Shown in pieces: positions 1 through 6,598 of a DNA stretch of 8,557 bases; positions within the stretch are counted from its first letter, which is position 1, and every line of letters starts with the position of its first letter. Source of the stretch: CAYYWP01 sp050176585 (GTDB lineage Bacteria; Desulfobacterota; Binatia; HRBIN30; CADEER01); the NCBI GenBank assembly GCA_050176585.1, contig JBFXHX010000081.1:1-8557 (forward strand), in the 5' to 3' direction. Below the pieces are notes generated by a model. It made no database searches. It worked only from the letters and a program-made list of their open reading frames with translations, and was not told where the DNA came from. A program made the position numbers and the translations under genes.

Positions 1-4
1 CACG

Positions 5-1138
5 CTATCGGGCTGCGCTGAGGCGCAGGATGTCGCCATCGTCCTCGTCTGTGAGGACGTAAATCGATCCGTCCGGCGCTTGCTCGACGTCGCGGATGCG
101 CGTCCCGAGCGAGATCCGCTCTTCAGCGACCGGCCTACCGTTTTCGAACGTGAGCCGCACGAGGCCGCCTGCGCTGAGGCCGCCGATGAACATACTTCCA
201 CGCCAGCGGGGGAACATTTCGCCGGTGTAGAAGATCATCCCGGATGGCGAGATCACTGGAGTCCAGTGTTTGACGGCATCGGTGAGGTCGGGACGAGACG
301 GCGGATCGGGTATGTCGCGGCCGTCGTAGTGTTTCCCCCAACTGACCAGAGGCCATCCGTAGTTCTTGCCCGGCTCGATCAAGTTCAGCTCGTCCCCGCC
401 CAGCGGGCCCATTTCGGCGACCCAGAGCGCGTTGCTCTGCGGCTCGATGGCGGCGCTCTCGATGTTGCGGTGGCCGTAAGTCCAGATCTCCGGCTTCACA
501 TCGCTCCGGCCGACGAACGGATTGTCCGCCGGCACGCTGCCGTCCGCTCTGATGCGGACGATCTTGCCGAGGTGGTTGCGCAGATCTTGCGCCGGTTCGA
601 ACTTGAAGCGTTCCCCGAGAGTGAGGAACAGCAAGCCGTCGCCGGCAAACACGACGCGGCCGCCGAAGTGATTCGGGCCGTCGACCTTCGGTTGCTGCCG
701 AAAGATCACCTCGAAGTGCTCGAGCTTGTCGCCGGCGAGTCGGCCGCGTCCGAGCGCGGTCGAGGCGCCTCCTTCGCCCGGTTCGGCGTAGGAGAGATAG
801 ACCAGCGAGCTCGAGGCGAACTGCGGATCGAGAGCGACATCGAGAAGCCCGCCCTGGCCGCGGTGAAATACCTTCGGCACGCCGCCGAGTGGCGGCGAGA
901 GTCTCCGGTCCGTCGCGAGGAGGCGAAGCGCACCGGCGCGCTCGGTGACGAGCAAGCGTCCGTCGGGAAGGAATGCCATTCCCCACGGATGATTCAGGCC
1001 GCTGGCGAGCGTCTCGGCAGCGATCGGGCCCTGTTGCGTATCGACGCTGCGCAGCTCAGCGGCCGCTGCAGCTCCGGACGCGACGGCGCCCAATACGAGC
1101 CAAACCGCGATGCCGCCGGCGAAGGCGACTGTCTTCAT
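5..1138 (-). CDS. PQQ-dependent soluble aldose sugar dehydrogenase (YliI/Asd-like), secreted
   Basis: A 377-residue protein of the soluble PQQ sugar dehydrogenase family, a six-bladed beta-propeller that oxidises aldoses to lactones in the periplasm and passes electrons to an acceptor. Residues 1 to about 27 form a Sec signal peptide ending in an Ala-rich stretch (SGAAAAA|ELR). Family motifs run in order: HPWGMAFLPDG (50-60), QGGLLDVALDPQF (95-107), NHFGGR (156-161; H157 aligns with the catalytic His of sGDH), LGER (174-177), GHRN (222-225; R224), GPLGGDE (244-250, the Ca2+-binding loop), NYGWP (259-263) and RIRDVEQAPDG (347-357; R347 and R349 match the PQQ-contacting arginine pair). Length equals that of E. 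coli YliI. In the Ca loop the common EHGPRGGDE reads EMGPLGGDE; the Gly-Pro and Asp that matter for the metal remain. The ATG at 1136-1138 fits the signal peptide; its ribosome site (GAGG, 9 bases upstream) is modest. Family is secure, the sugar is unknown. Confidence 0.93.
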   Translation of the reverse strand: MKTVAFAGGIAVWLVLGAVASGAAAAAELRSVDTQQGPIAAETLASGLNHPWGMAFLPDGRLLVTERAGALRLLATDRRLSPPLGGVPKVFHRGQGGLLDVALDPQFASSSLVYLSYAEPGEGGASTALGRGRLAGDKLEHFEVIFRQQPKVDGPNHFGGRVVFAGDGLLFLTLGERFKFEPAQDLRNHLGKIVRIRADGSVPADNPFVGRSDVKPEIWTYGHRNIESAAIEPQSNALWVAEMGPLGGDELNLIEPGKNYGWPLVSWGKHYDGRDIPDPPSRPDLTDAVKHWTPVISPSGMIFYTGEMFPRWRGSMFIGGLSAGGLVRLTFENGRPVAEERISLGTRIRDVEQAPDGSIYVLTDEDDGDILRLSAAR

Positions 1139-1346
1139 GTCTCGGCGCCTCGGCTGCGCCGGTCGCGATCCTGCGATCCCCGTGCCTACGGTGACCAGCG
1201 CCGCTCACGGAGCGTCGGCGGCGCGGCGCGTGTAAGTCTTAGCAGGCTGGCCAGCAGCAGTCGTTTCAATTTTGCCGATCCGGCTTCCGCGTCAACCTCC
1301 CTCGAAGTACGAAGATTTTCACCGCCGAGACGCTGAGGGGTGGAGG
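1139..1346. other. Intergenic region between the dehydrogenase and the beta-helix lipoprotein
   Basis: This 208-base spacer holds the 5' leader of the sugar dehydrogenase (transcribed leftward) and the 3' end of the lipoprotein transcript. On the minus strand a TTGACG hexamer (complement of 1290-1295) could be a -35 box, but no good -10 box lies 16-18 bases downstream, so I do not call a promoter. The end nearest the lipoprotein stop carries an 8-base-periodic motif, listed separately. No small ORF with a credible start was seen. Confidence 0.4.
1321..1338. repeat. Short CCGCCGAG-ACGCTGAG intergenic repeat unit
   Basis: Plus-strand bases 1321-1338 contain two consecutive 8-base units of the type (A/C)CGCnGAG, preceded by TTTTC. 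The unit starts 9 bases past the lipoprotein stop codon (1347-1349). The same type of 8-base unit recurs at 3751-3812 behind the methyltransferase gene. Degenerate 'CGC-GAG-ACGC-GAG' tracts like this are, to my knowledge, scattered in intergenic DNA of many environmental bacteria. Whether it acts in transcription termination or is simply a dispersed repeat cannot be told here. Confidence 0.4.
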
Positions 1347-3557
1347 CTACGGGCACCGGGTATCTGTCTGTTCCGCGGGCTCGCCGGGCGGAAGTATCCA
1401 TTTGTCCGCTGGGATTGAGTCGGGCTTCATCTGCACGCCCGCCGCATCCAAAAGCCGCTGTGGTACGTCGCGGACCGCGGTGATGATGTGATTGTCCGCG
1501 AAGGTGAGGTTCGTCGGATAGGTCACGCCGCCCTCCATGTACGGACACGGCGTGTAGAACTCGGCGCTGGTCCAGTAGTTCCCGGTGTACGTGATATCGC
1601 CGTAGGTGACGCAGCCGCCGATATCGGCACCATATGGCAGGCAGTTCGCCAGGAAGAGCGGAGCGAACGGCAGCGGGTCCCCGGGCCGAGACGGAGGACC
1701 GAAGTACACCACACCCACGGGGTTCTCGGCCGAGACGTTGTCCTTCAGCTGGATGTAGCGGCTGCCGCCGTCCGTGTAGAAGACGTTGCTGCCGGCAGAC
1801 GGGCGCTTGTGCGTGGCCACATTGCCCTCGATCAGGAGAGGGTCCTCGGCCGAGGTGCCCTGCTGGCCCTGTGTATAGATGGCGCCGGTGTCCCACAGGA
1901 TGTTGCCCCAAGCATAGAAGCGGTTGCGGAGAATTCTGTTGCCGCTGTTCGGGGTGGCCGTGGTGAACGTTCCCCACTCGCCGCGGACCGAGCCGGGGTT
2001 GCCCGGGAACATGCCGGGGTCCAGCAGCCCCCAACCCCAGCCCATCGCGAGTCCCGACCAGGGAACGTTGTAGATCGTGTTGTTCTCGATCAGCGTGCGG
2101 GTCCCGAACACCACGAAAATGCCGGCCGCGTCCTGATACTCGCGCCCCACGTCGTGAATCAGGTTCCCTCGTATCGTGTTGTCTTGGGTGACCTGCCCCG
2201 GCGACGAGGGATGGCTGTCGTCGAGCGAAGTGCCGCTGAGCACGATTGCTGAAGACGAGATGTCGGTGAACAAGTTCTGCTCGATCGTGTTGCCCTGGCC
2301 GCCGGTGTCGAAATCCAGAGCGACGCCTCCGAGATGCTCGAAGATGTTGCCCTCGAATGTGATGTCGTGCGCGAACCGAAAGCTCAGGTTGCCGTGCGTG
2401 CGGACAGTATTCGGGTCATGGCCCCAGAGCACCGGCACATGGCCGGGGCCGACGAGGCGGAACGCGCTCTGATCCGCGACATACCCATCCGGACTGCTCG
2501 GGCCGAGCCAGGTGGCGCCGGTAAACGTCAGGTCTTCGAAGCGGACGTTGGTCACCGGCTGCGCGAGCATGCCCTGTCCGTCCACGAGTGTCTCGAGCAG
2601 TGGTAGCTCCACGTCGGCGGTAGCCAGGTCCTCGCCGGGGCGCGGAATGTAATAGAGAGTTCCCGCACCGGTATCCAAATAAAACTCGCCCGGCTCGTCG
2701 AGGAACTCGTAGGCGTTCTCGAATCGGGTCACCTGCCAGAAGCTCCAGGGCCCGGGCTGGAGCGTGTCCTTGAACAGGAAGACGTTCGCGTTGGTCCAGC
2801 CCGGCTCTTGCATCGTGATCAGGCCTGTGTGGACGGGGGGCAACGGGAGGAACGCTGGCTGCAGCAGGGGATCGATCGTGTAGTTCGGAAAAGGCGTGAT
2901 GCTGCCCACGCGGACGTTCATCTGCTTCCACTGCGTGACGATCACCGCCTCCACTTCGGTAGGATTCGTCCAGGTGGAAGGATCGCGCCAACGCTCGGGG
3001 TTCAGCTCGGTGGGGATGAACTCGATCCCGAGCCGAATCGGCACCCCGAAGACCCATACGAACGCCGGCAAGAATCCCGCCGGGTAAGGCTCAGTCTGGG
3101 CCCGCTTGGCACGGCGTCCGTTGATATACAGTTGGCGCGACCGCTTCTCGCCCACAAAGGCGCTGTAGATCCCTTGGCTCGGATCGGAGAGGTGCCACCC
3201 TTCGACCTTCATGGCGCCGGAGATGACCGCGCGCTCGCCCGGCGCGGAGCGATACACCACATCGTGACCGTTCTGGCCGGAGTCTTGCGGGCCAAGCTCG
3301 AGCGGCCGTTCGAGGCGGTAGGTGCCCTCGCCGAGATTCACCACGACGTCGTCGTCCCACGCGCTCGCGTGGAGCGTACGCACTGCGTCACGTGCGCGCT
3401 CGAGGGTGAGAAACGGCGCCGACTCGGTTCCCGCGGCAGCGTCGCTGCCCTGCGGCGACACCCAGAAGGCCGCCGCGCCGGGGTCGTCATCTCCTCCGCC
3501 GCCGCACGCGCATGTGAGCAGGGTGAAAGCGAACAGACAGGACGTGAGCTTACGCAT
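1347..3557 (-). CDS. Right-handed beta-helix lipoprotein, GH141-like putative glycosidase
   Basis: A 736-residue exported lipoprotein. The N-terminus (MRKLTSCLFAFTLLTCACGG) is a type II signal peptide; the lipidated residue is C16 or C18, followed by a Gly/Asp linker. The mature protein opens with FWVSPQGSD...GTESAPFLTLERARDAVR (from residue 31), then GTYRLERPLEL, DSGQNG, VVYRSAPGERAVISG and RQLYINGRRAKRAQTEPYP. This is the arrangement I know from right-handed parallel beta-helix proteins around the GH141 family (alpha-L-fucosidase and xylanase activities described). The second half contains beta-helix rungs such as DITFEGNIFEHLGGVALDF, NTIEQNLFTDISSSAIVLSG, NTIRGNLIHDVGREYQDAAG and NRILRNRFYAWGNI. 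Start ATG 3555-3557 has AAAGG upstream and begins the signal peptide directly. Family fold is confident; the enzyme activity and its substrate (a plant or algal polysaccharide is plausible) are inferred, since I could not assign catalytic acids. Confidence 0.82.
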   Translation of the reverse strand: MRKLTSCLFAFTLLTCACGGGGDDDPGAAAFWVSPQGSDAAAGTESAPFLTLERARDAVRTLHASAWDDDVVVNLGEGTYRLERPLELGPQDSGQNGHDVVYRSAPGERAVISGAMKVEGWHLSDPSQGIYSAFVGEKRSRQLYINGRRAKRAQTEPYPAGFLPAFVWVFGVPIRLGIEFIPTELNPERWRDPSTWTNPTEVEAVIVTQWKQMNVRVGSITPFPNYTIDPLLQPAFLPLPPVHTGLITMQEPGWTNANVFLFKDTLQPGPWSFWQVTRFENAYEFLDEPGEFYLDTGAGTLYYIPRPGEDLATADVELPLLETLVDGQGMLAQPVTNVRFEDLTFTGATWLGPSSPDGYVADQSAFRLVGPGHVPVLWGHDPNTVRTHGNLSFRFAHDITFEGNIFEHLGGVALDFDTGGQGNTIEQNLFTDISSSAIVLSGTSLDDSHPSSPGQVTQDNTIRGNLIHDVGREYQDAAGIFVVFGTRTLIENNTIYNVPWSGLAMGWGWGLLDPGMFPGNPGSVRGEWGTFTTATPNSGNRILRNRFYAWGNILWDTGAIYTQGQQGTSAEDPLLIEGNVATHKRPSAGSNVFYTDGGSRYIQLKDNVSAENPVGVVYFGPPSRPGDPLPFAPLFLANCLPYGADIGGCVTYGDITYTGNYWTSAEFYTPCPYMEGGVTYPTNLTFADNHIITAVRDVPQRLLDAAGVQMKPDSIPADKWILPPGEPAEQTDTRCP

Positions 3558-3680
3558 ATCGGCCTTTCGACGGGCGCTCTGTGCGGTCGCGCCGTCGAAA
3601 CGCGGGGCGAGCGACGTTTATGAGCGCGAACTTGGACCACCCCTTAATCCGCGCTCACGATTGGGATCGCGCGAACAACC

Positions 3681-3696
3681 GAGCGCTATCGCGCTC
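3681..3696. repeat. Perfect inverted repeat GAGCGC-TATC-GCGCTC
   Basis: A 16-base interrupted palindrome with a fully paired 6-base GC-rich stem and a 4-base centre. It lies about 124 bases upstream of the lipoprotein start, in a place where an operator for that gene could sit. It could equally be a distal hairpin on the methyltransferase transcript. There is no T-run beside it on either strand, so it is not a standard intrinsic terminator. Function is unknown. Confidence 0.35.
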
Positions 3697-3750
3697 TGAT
3701 GGGAACAGTCAAGGCGAAATTGCGGGGTCCGCAGCCCAGCACCCCGTTCC

Positions 3751-3812
3751 ACGCGGGGACGCGAAGCCGCGAACGCCTTTTCAAGACTTTGCGTGTCCGC
3801 GTCTTCGCGTTG
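3751..3812 (-). repeat. Imperfect hairpin of 8-base ACGCxxAx units downstream of the methyltransferase
   Basis: The left arm (3751-3775) reads ACGCGGGG-ACGCGAAG-CCGCGAAC on the plus strand. The right arm (3787-3812), on the minus strand, reads ACGCGAAG-ACGCGGAC-ACGCAAAG. The arms match at about 17 of 24 positions and are separated by a loop of about 11 bases. The structure begins 9 bases beyond the methyltransferase stop codon. It is plausibly a mobile or dispersed repeat able to fold in RNA, perhaps used as a transcript end. The next few bases (3723-3746) add a second small stem, CGGGGT/ACCCCG. Confidence 0.5.
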
Positions 3813-3821
3813 AGCTGCACG

Positions 3822-4586
3822 TTATCGGCGGAGCTCGACTTCCATTTGGTAGAATCTAAAGACGTTGCTCGACCCGCCGTAGCGGTCCAGCGCAGCGCGG
3901 ATGAACGCGCCGTGCAGCTCGGACGGGATGCGCCGCGTCCACTCGACGAACGTCGCTTGGGCGAAATGCATGAATACCGCGCGTGATCCGAAATCCCACG
4001 CCTCGTCCTGCACGTCCATGCGGGTCACCCGTAGACCGGTTGCTTCAGCGAGGAGATGATATTCGCGCGGGTCGCAGTGCACGTATGGGGCCTGGTAGCC
4101 GCGAAAATGCGCCTGCCAAGCCGGTGCGCGCCGTACCTGCTCGATGACGTCCTCCAACGACGGCCGTGCGCCTTGCGGCACAAAGCGCAGATGCGTGCGG
4201 CCATCCGGCGCCAATGCGGTGCGGATGCCGCGCAACGCCGCTCGCTGGTCCGTCACCCAATGCAGGCAATTGAACGATACGATCAGGTCGAATTCGTCGC
4301 GGAACGGAAGGTTGGCCGCATCGGCGACATGGAAAGCGAGATTCGCATGCGCCACCTGCGGAAAGGCGCGCATGGCGAAGTCGATCATGTGCTGCGATGC
4401 ATCGACGCCCACCACCCGTCCGCGCGGCAGGCGCGCCGCGATGGCGGCGGTGACGGCGGCGTTCCCGCAGCCGATGTCGAGCACGCGCTCATCGCCGCGC
4501 AACGTGAGATTTGCCAGGCTCTTCGCGGCCATCGACCGCTGCAGTGCCGACTCGTGGTCATATGTTTGCGCATCCCACTCGGTCAT
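3822..4586 (-). CDS. Class I SAM-dependent methyltransferase, trans-aconitate methyltransferase-like
   Basis: A 254-residue cytosolic methyltransferase with the Rossmann fold of class I enzymes. Motif I is VLDIGCGNAAVTAAIA (35-50), which binds SAM; the acidic post-I motif is VVGVDAS (58-64); the adenine-contact region is FHVADAANLPF (85-95); the motif IV strand is FDLIVSFNCLHWV (99-111). The opening MTEWDAQTYD and the SFNCLHWV segment resemble trans-aconitate 2-methyltransferase (Tam), and the length equals E. coli Tam, but Tam-like annotation covers many uncharacterised enzymes, so the substrate is open. The start is placed at the ATG 4584-4586 with GGAAG 8 bases upstream. The frame stays open towards the run of N beginning at 4607, so a longer N-terminus cannot be excluded, though the domain is complete without it. 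No functional link to the neighbours is evident. Confidence 0.85.
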   Translation of the reverse strand: MTEWDAQTYDHESALQRSMAAKSLANLTLRGDERVLDIGCGNAAVTAAIAARLPRGRVVGVDASQHMIDFAMRAFPQVAHANLAFHVADAANLPFRDEFDLIVSFNCLHWVTDQRAALRGIRTALAPDGRTHLRFVPQGARPSLEDVIEQVRRAPAWQAHFRGYQAPYVHCDPREYHLLAEATGLRVTRMDVQDEAWDFGSRAVFMHFAQATFVEWTRRIPSELHGAFIRAALDRYGGSSNVFRFYQMEVELRR

Positions 4587-5036
4587 CGGGAGGGCTTCCG
4601 CTGCCCNNNNNNNNNNNNNNNNNNNNNNNNNNNNNNNNNNNNNNNNNNNNNNNNNNNNNNNNNNNNNNNNNNNNNNNNNNNNNNNNNNNNNNNNNNNNNN
4701 NNNNNNGGGATAACCGCTGACGGCGGCGCGGTAGGGCACTGAGCTCGGGACCTGGTCTCGCGCTCGTGCAGACGGGGCTTGGCTCTGCAAGGGGCGTGTT
4801 GCCGTTCGTCGTAGCGGCAATCGCGGCGGCCGCAGGCGTGGGCGTTTGTGGGACCTTACCGGCGAGCATTGAACCTTGCCTGGTGGGCTGCAGATCCTTG
4901 GCGCGCCGCCCTTCGCTCAGGTGGCAATGGTGCCGCGGGGCCGTACCCGGCGCGCTGTTGGCCAGAACAGCGATCCGGATGTTCCCGCCAGCCCCCTCGT
5001 TACCTGGTGGCATCCGAAGGCGTCAGTGTCTGAACA
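4587..5036. other. Gene-free stretch around the assembly gap
   Basis: This 450-base stretch consists of 20 bases upstream of the methyltransferase, 100 N, and 330 bases (4707-5036) up to the stop of the divergent flavoprotein. In the 330 bases every open frame, on either strand, lacks a recognisable domain, and those I checked either run into the N block or overlap the flavoprotein. Composition is similar to the flanks. It may be the edge of a repeated element that stopped the assembler, or ordinary 3' intergenic DNA. I recognise no RNA gene or transposase remnant in it. Confidence 0.5.
4607..4706. other. Assembly gap of exactly 100 N
   Basis: One hundred consecutive N. Exactly 100 is the usual placeholder for a gap of unknown size, so the true distance between the left and right halves of the window is not known, and their adjacency rests on scaffolding rather than read-through sequence. 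Confidence 0.99.
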
Positions 5037-5038
5037 CT
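5025..5038. repeat. Palindrome AGTGT-CTGA-ACACT overlapping the flavoprotein stop codon
   Basis: A perfect 5-base inverted repeat around CTGA. Two bases of the TAG stop codon (5037-5039) of the divergent flavoprotein lie inside its right arm. There is no T-run after it on the minus strand, so it is not a classical terminator. It could be the end of an inserted element abutting the gene, a protein-binding site, or chance. Confidence 0.3.
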
Positions 5039-6563
5039 AGATTCCTGACTTTCCCGGCGACAGGATTCCCTGCGGGTCGAGCTCGCGCTTGAGGCGGCGG
5101 TGGACCTCCCAGAGGCCGCCGTCGAATCCGCCGTACGTGCCGGCGACCGCGTCCATCAGCGCGCGGTTCGCGGTGGCCTGGCCGTAGCCGGCCTCAGCCG
5201 CTTCAGTGATTATCGCATTCGCGCACGTGCGGGCGCGCGCCCGGGCGGACGCGTCGGCGGGGTCGAACGAGATCGTGAGCGAGTTGAGCACAGCGCGCCA
5301 GGTGGTGACGAACTCGCCGATGTAGTCGAAGCCGTGCGCCTGCACGACATCGCTCATTGACCGGTACAGGCGCATCGCATCGTCACCGGCGAGCGGCGCG
5401 ATTTGTGCGAAGTCCACCACGCCGCCTCCGGCCCAGTTGGCGATGCCGGCCCCGGTGGCGCTGGGGACGCCGCGCATGAGCTGCTCGCGGTACGCCCACA
5501 CGGGATCGCCGGGGCGATCCTCTTTCCCGTAGAACTTGGCGCCCGAGATCTTGCCGAAGCTCGCCGCGACGACCTCCCACGTCTCCGCGATGCCTTCGGG
5601 GATCCCGTACAGCGCGCCGTAGATGTTCCACCACCCCAGACCGAGCTCCTGGGCGAGCGCGCGAAGCGCGTCTTTCGAGATCGGGCCCTGACCCGGCTGC
5701 AACTGGGTCCGATGGCGCTGCAGTGCGACCTCGTGCAGCAGGTGCGCGACTGCGACGCTGTTCGGGATCACCATGTTGACCTTCAGCGGTCGGAGCACCT
5801 CCATGGCATCGCGCAGGTCCTCTTCACGCGGCAGCGTGATCATGAAGGGCTTGTACGCGGGCGGTTCCGGCATGAGCCAGAGTCCCATCTTGGTCACCAC
5901 CGCAAAGTTCGACTGGGTGAACATCCCGTCTAGCCACGGACCGTAGCCGAACTTGAACAGCTGCCAGGCGGTGCTCTTCGGCATCGCGCCCATGCCGGTG
6001 CGGACGATCGCCCCGTCCGGGAGCACGACTTCCATGCCGCACTGCATGAGGAAGTGGTCGGCGTATGGAGTGTAGCCGATGCCGTGGTCGAGCGCGCTTC
6101 CGGCGACCCCGCTACCGCTGCTCGCGGTGCAGTCGATCCACAGGCGGGACTTCGTCTTGCGCAGGTGCTCGTACAGCTGGACCTCGGTCACGCCGGGCTC
6201 GACGAGCGCGTAGGCGAGGTCCTCGTTCACCTCGAGGATGCGGTTCATGCGCTGCAGGTCGAGCACCACGCTTCCGCCCGCGGGGCCCCCGTGGGCGATG
6301 TGCTTCGCGCTGCCGATGGTCCAGAGCGGCAGCCGATACTGGTTGGCGATCCGGAGCACCTCTCGGATCTCGTCGACGCCATCGGGCAGGACGGCGGCGG
6401 AAGGCGCGCTGACGTCGGCGTCGATTGCGGACCGATGATCCCGGTAGCGCTCGAGCGCGGCCACGTCGACGACCACGAACTTCTTGCCGATCGCCTGGCG
6501 CAGCTTCGCCATCGCGTCGCGGAACGCGTCCGCCGCCACGCCCTGCGGCAGTGGCTCGGTCAT
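5037..6563 (-). CDS. Divergent VAO/PCMH-family FAD-binding oxidoreductase lacking canonical catalytic residues
   Basis: A 508-residue flavoprotein of the vanillyl-alcohol oxidase / p-cresol methylhydroxylase family, of usual length and intact. The PCMH-type FAD-binding domain spans roughly residues 50-230 (GGSVVLDLQRMNRILEVN, ALVEPGVTEVQLYEHL, HGIGYTPYADHFLMQCGMEVVLPDG, GMFTQSNFAVVTKMGLWLMP). The cap domain follows (RPLKVNMVIPN, WWNIYGALYG, GAKFYG, LMRGVPS, FDYIGEFV), and the tail is LDPQGILSPGKSGI. Compared with recalled VAO/PCMH positions, the two phenol-binding Tyr, the Arg beside the second, the flavin-linking His, the VAO Asp and the cap-domain His are H91, A463, T464, V382, A147 and L426. 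E417 (PCMH Glu427-like) is kept. No signal peptide is seen. Start ATG 6561-6563 follows GGAG by 5 bases; it is the last gene of the operon, 35 bases after the DsbA-like gene. It may act on a different substrate, bind FAD non-covalently, or assist its paralogue. Confidence 0.88.
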   Translation of the reverse strand: MTEPLPQGVAADAFRDAMAKLRQAIGKKFVVVDVAALERYRDHRSAIDADVSAPSAAVLPDGVDEIREVLRIANQYRLPLWTIGSAKHIAHGGPAGGSVVLDLQRMNRILEVNEDLAYALVEPGVTEVQLYEHLRKTKSRLWIDCTASSGSGVAGSALDHGIGYTPYADHFLMQCGMEVVLPDGAIVRTGMGAMPKSTAWQLFKFGYGPWLDGMFTQSNFAVVTKMGLWLMPEPPAYKPFMITLPREEDLRDAMEVLRPLKVNMVIPNSVAVAHLLHEVALQRHRTQLQPGQGPISKDALRALAQELGLGWWNIYGALYGIPEGIAETWEVVAASFGKISGAKFYGKEDRPGDPVWAYREQLMRGVPSATGAGIANWAGGGVVDFAQIAPLAGDDAMRLYRSMSDVVQAHGFDYIGEFVTTWRAVLNSLTISFDPADASARARARTCANAIITEAAEAGYGQATANRALMDAVAGTYGGFDGGLWEVHRRLKRELDPQGILSPGKSGI

Positions 6564-6598
6564 TGCCGCTCCATCGCGTCTCGGCGCCGGCGTCGGGA

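Larger units (their letters stand above)
3558..3821. other. Intergenic region upstream of the beta-helix lipoprotein
   Basis: 264 bases between the methyltransferase stop (3822) and the lipoprotein start (3557). The leftward promoter of the lipoprotein should lie here, but I found no convincing -35/-10 pair. The region holds three inverted-repeat structures: an imperfect hairpin of 8-base units at 3751-3812, a small CGGGGT/ACCCCG stem at 3723-3746 and a perfect 6-base stem at 3681-3696. No small gene with a credible start was seen. Confidence 0.4.

Noticed and set aside
80..1336. Long plus-strand open frame (about 418 codons) opposite the PQQ dehydrogenase
   Set aside because: It is antisense to a clearly recognisable gene with all family motifs. 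Its translation is Arg/Ala/Glu-rich low-information sequence typical of shadow frames in high-GC DNA.
4587..4820. Longer methyltransferase reading through the N run
   Set aside because: The frame continuity across N is an artefact, and the gap length is not known. The ATG at 4584-4586 begins a Tam-like N-terminus with a suitable ribosome site.
4766..5092. Plus-strand 108-codon frame in the gene-free segment
   Set aside because: It overlaps the 3' end of the divergent flavoprotein, has no recognisable domain, and its hydrophobic stretch (VVAAIAAAAGVGV) is not enough to support a membrane protein. The minus-strand frame from 5013 runs into the N block and is equally unsupported.
6549..6578. 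Tiny four-codon ORF (ATGGAGCGGCAATGA) overlapping the start of the divergent flavoprotein as a leader peptide
   Set aside because: The ATGGAG contains the Shine-Dalgarno of the real gene and the ORF has no ribosome site of its own; the ATGA overlap is most likely coincidental.
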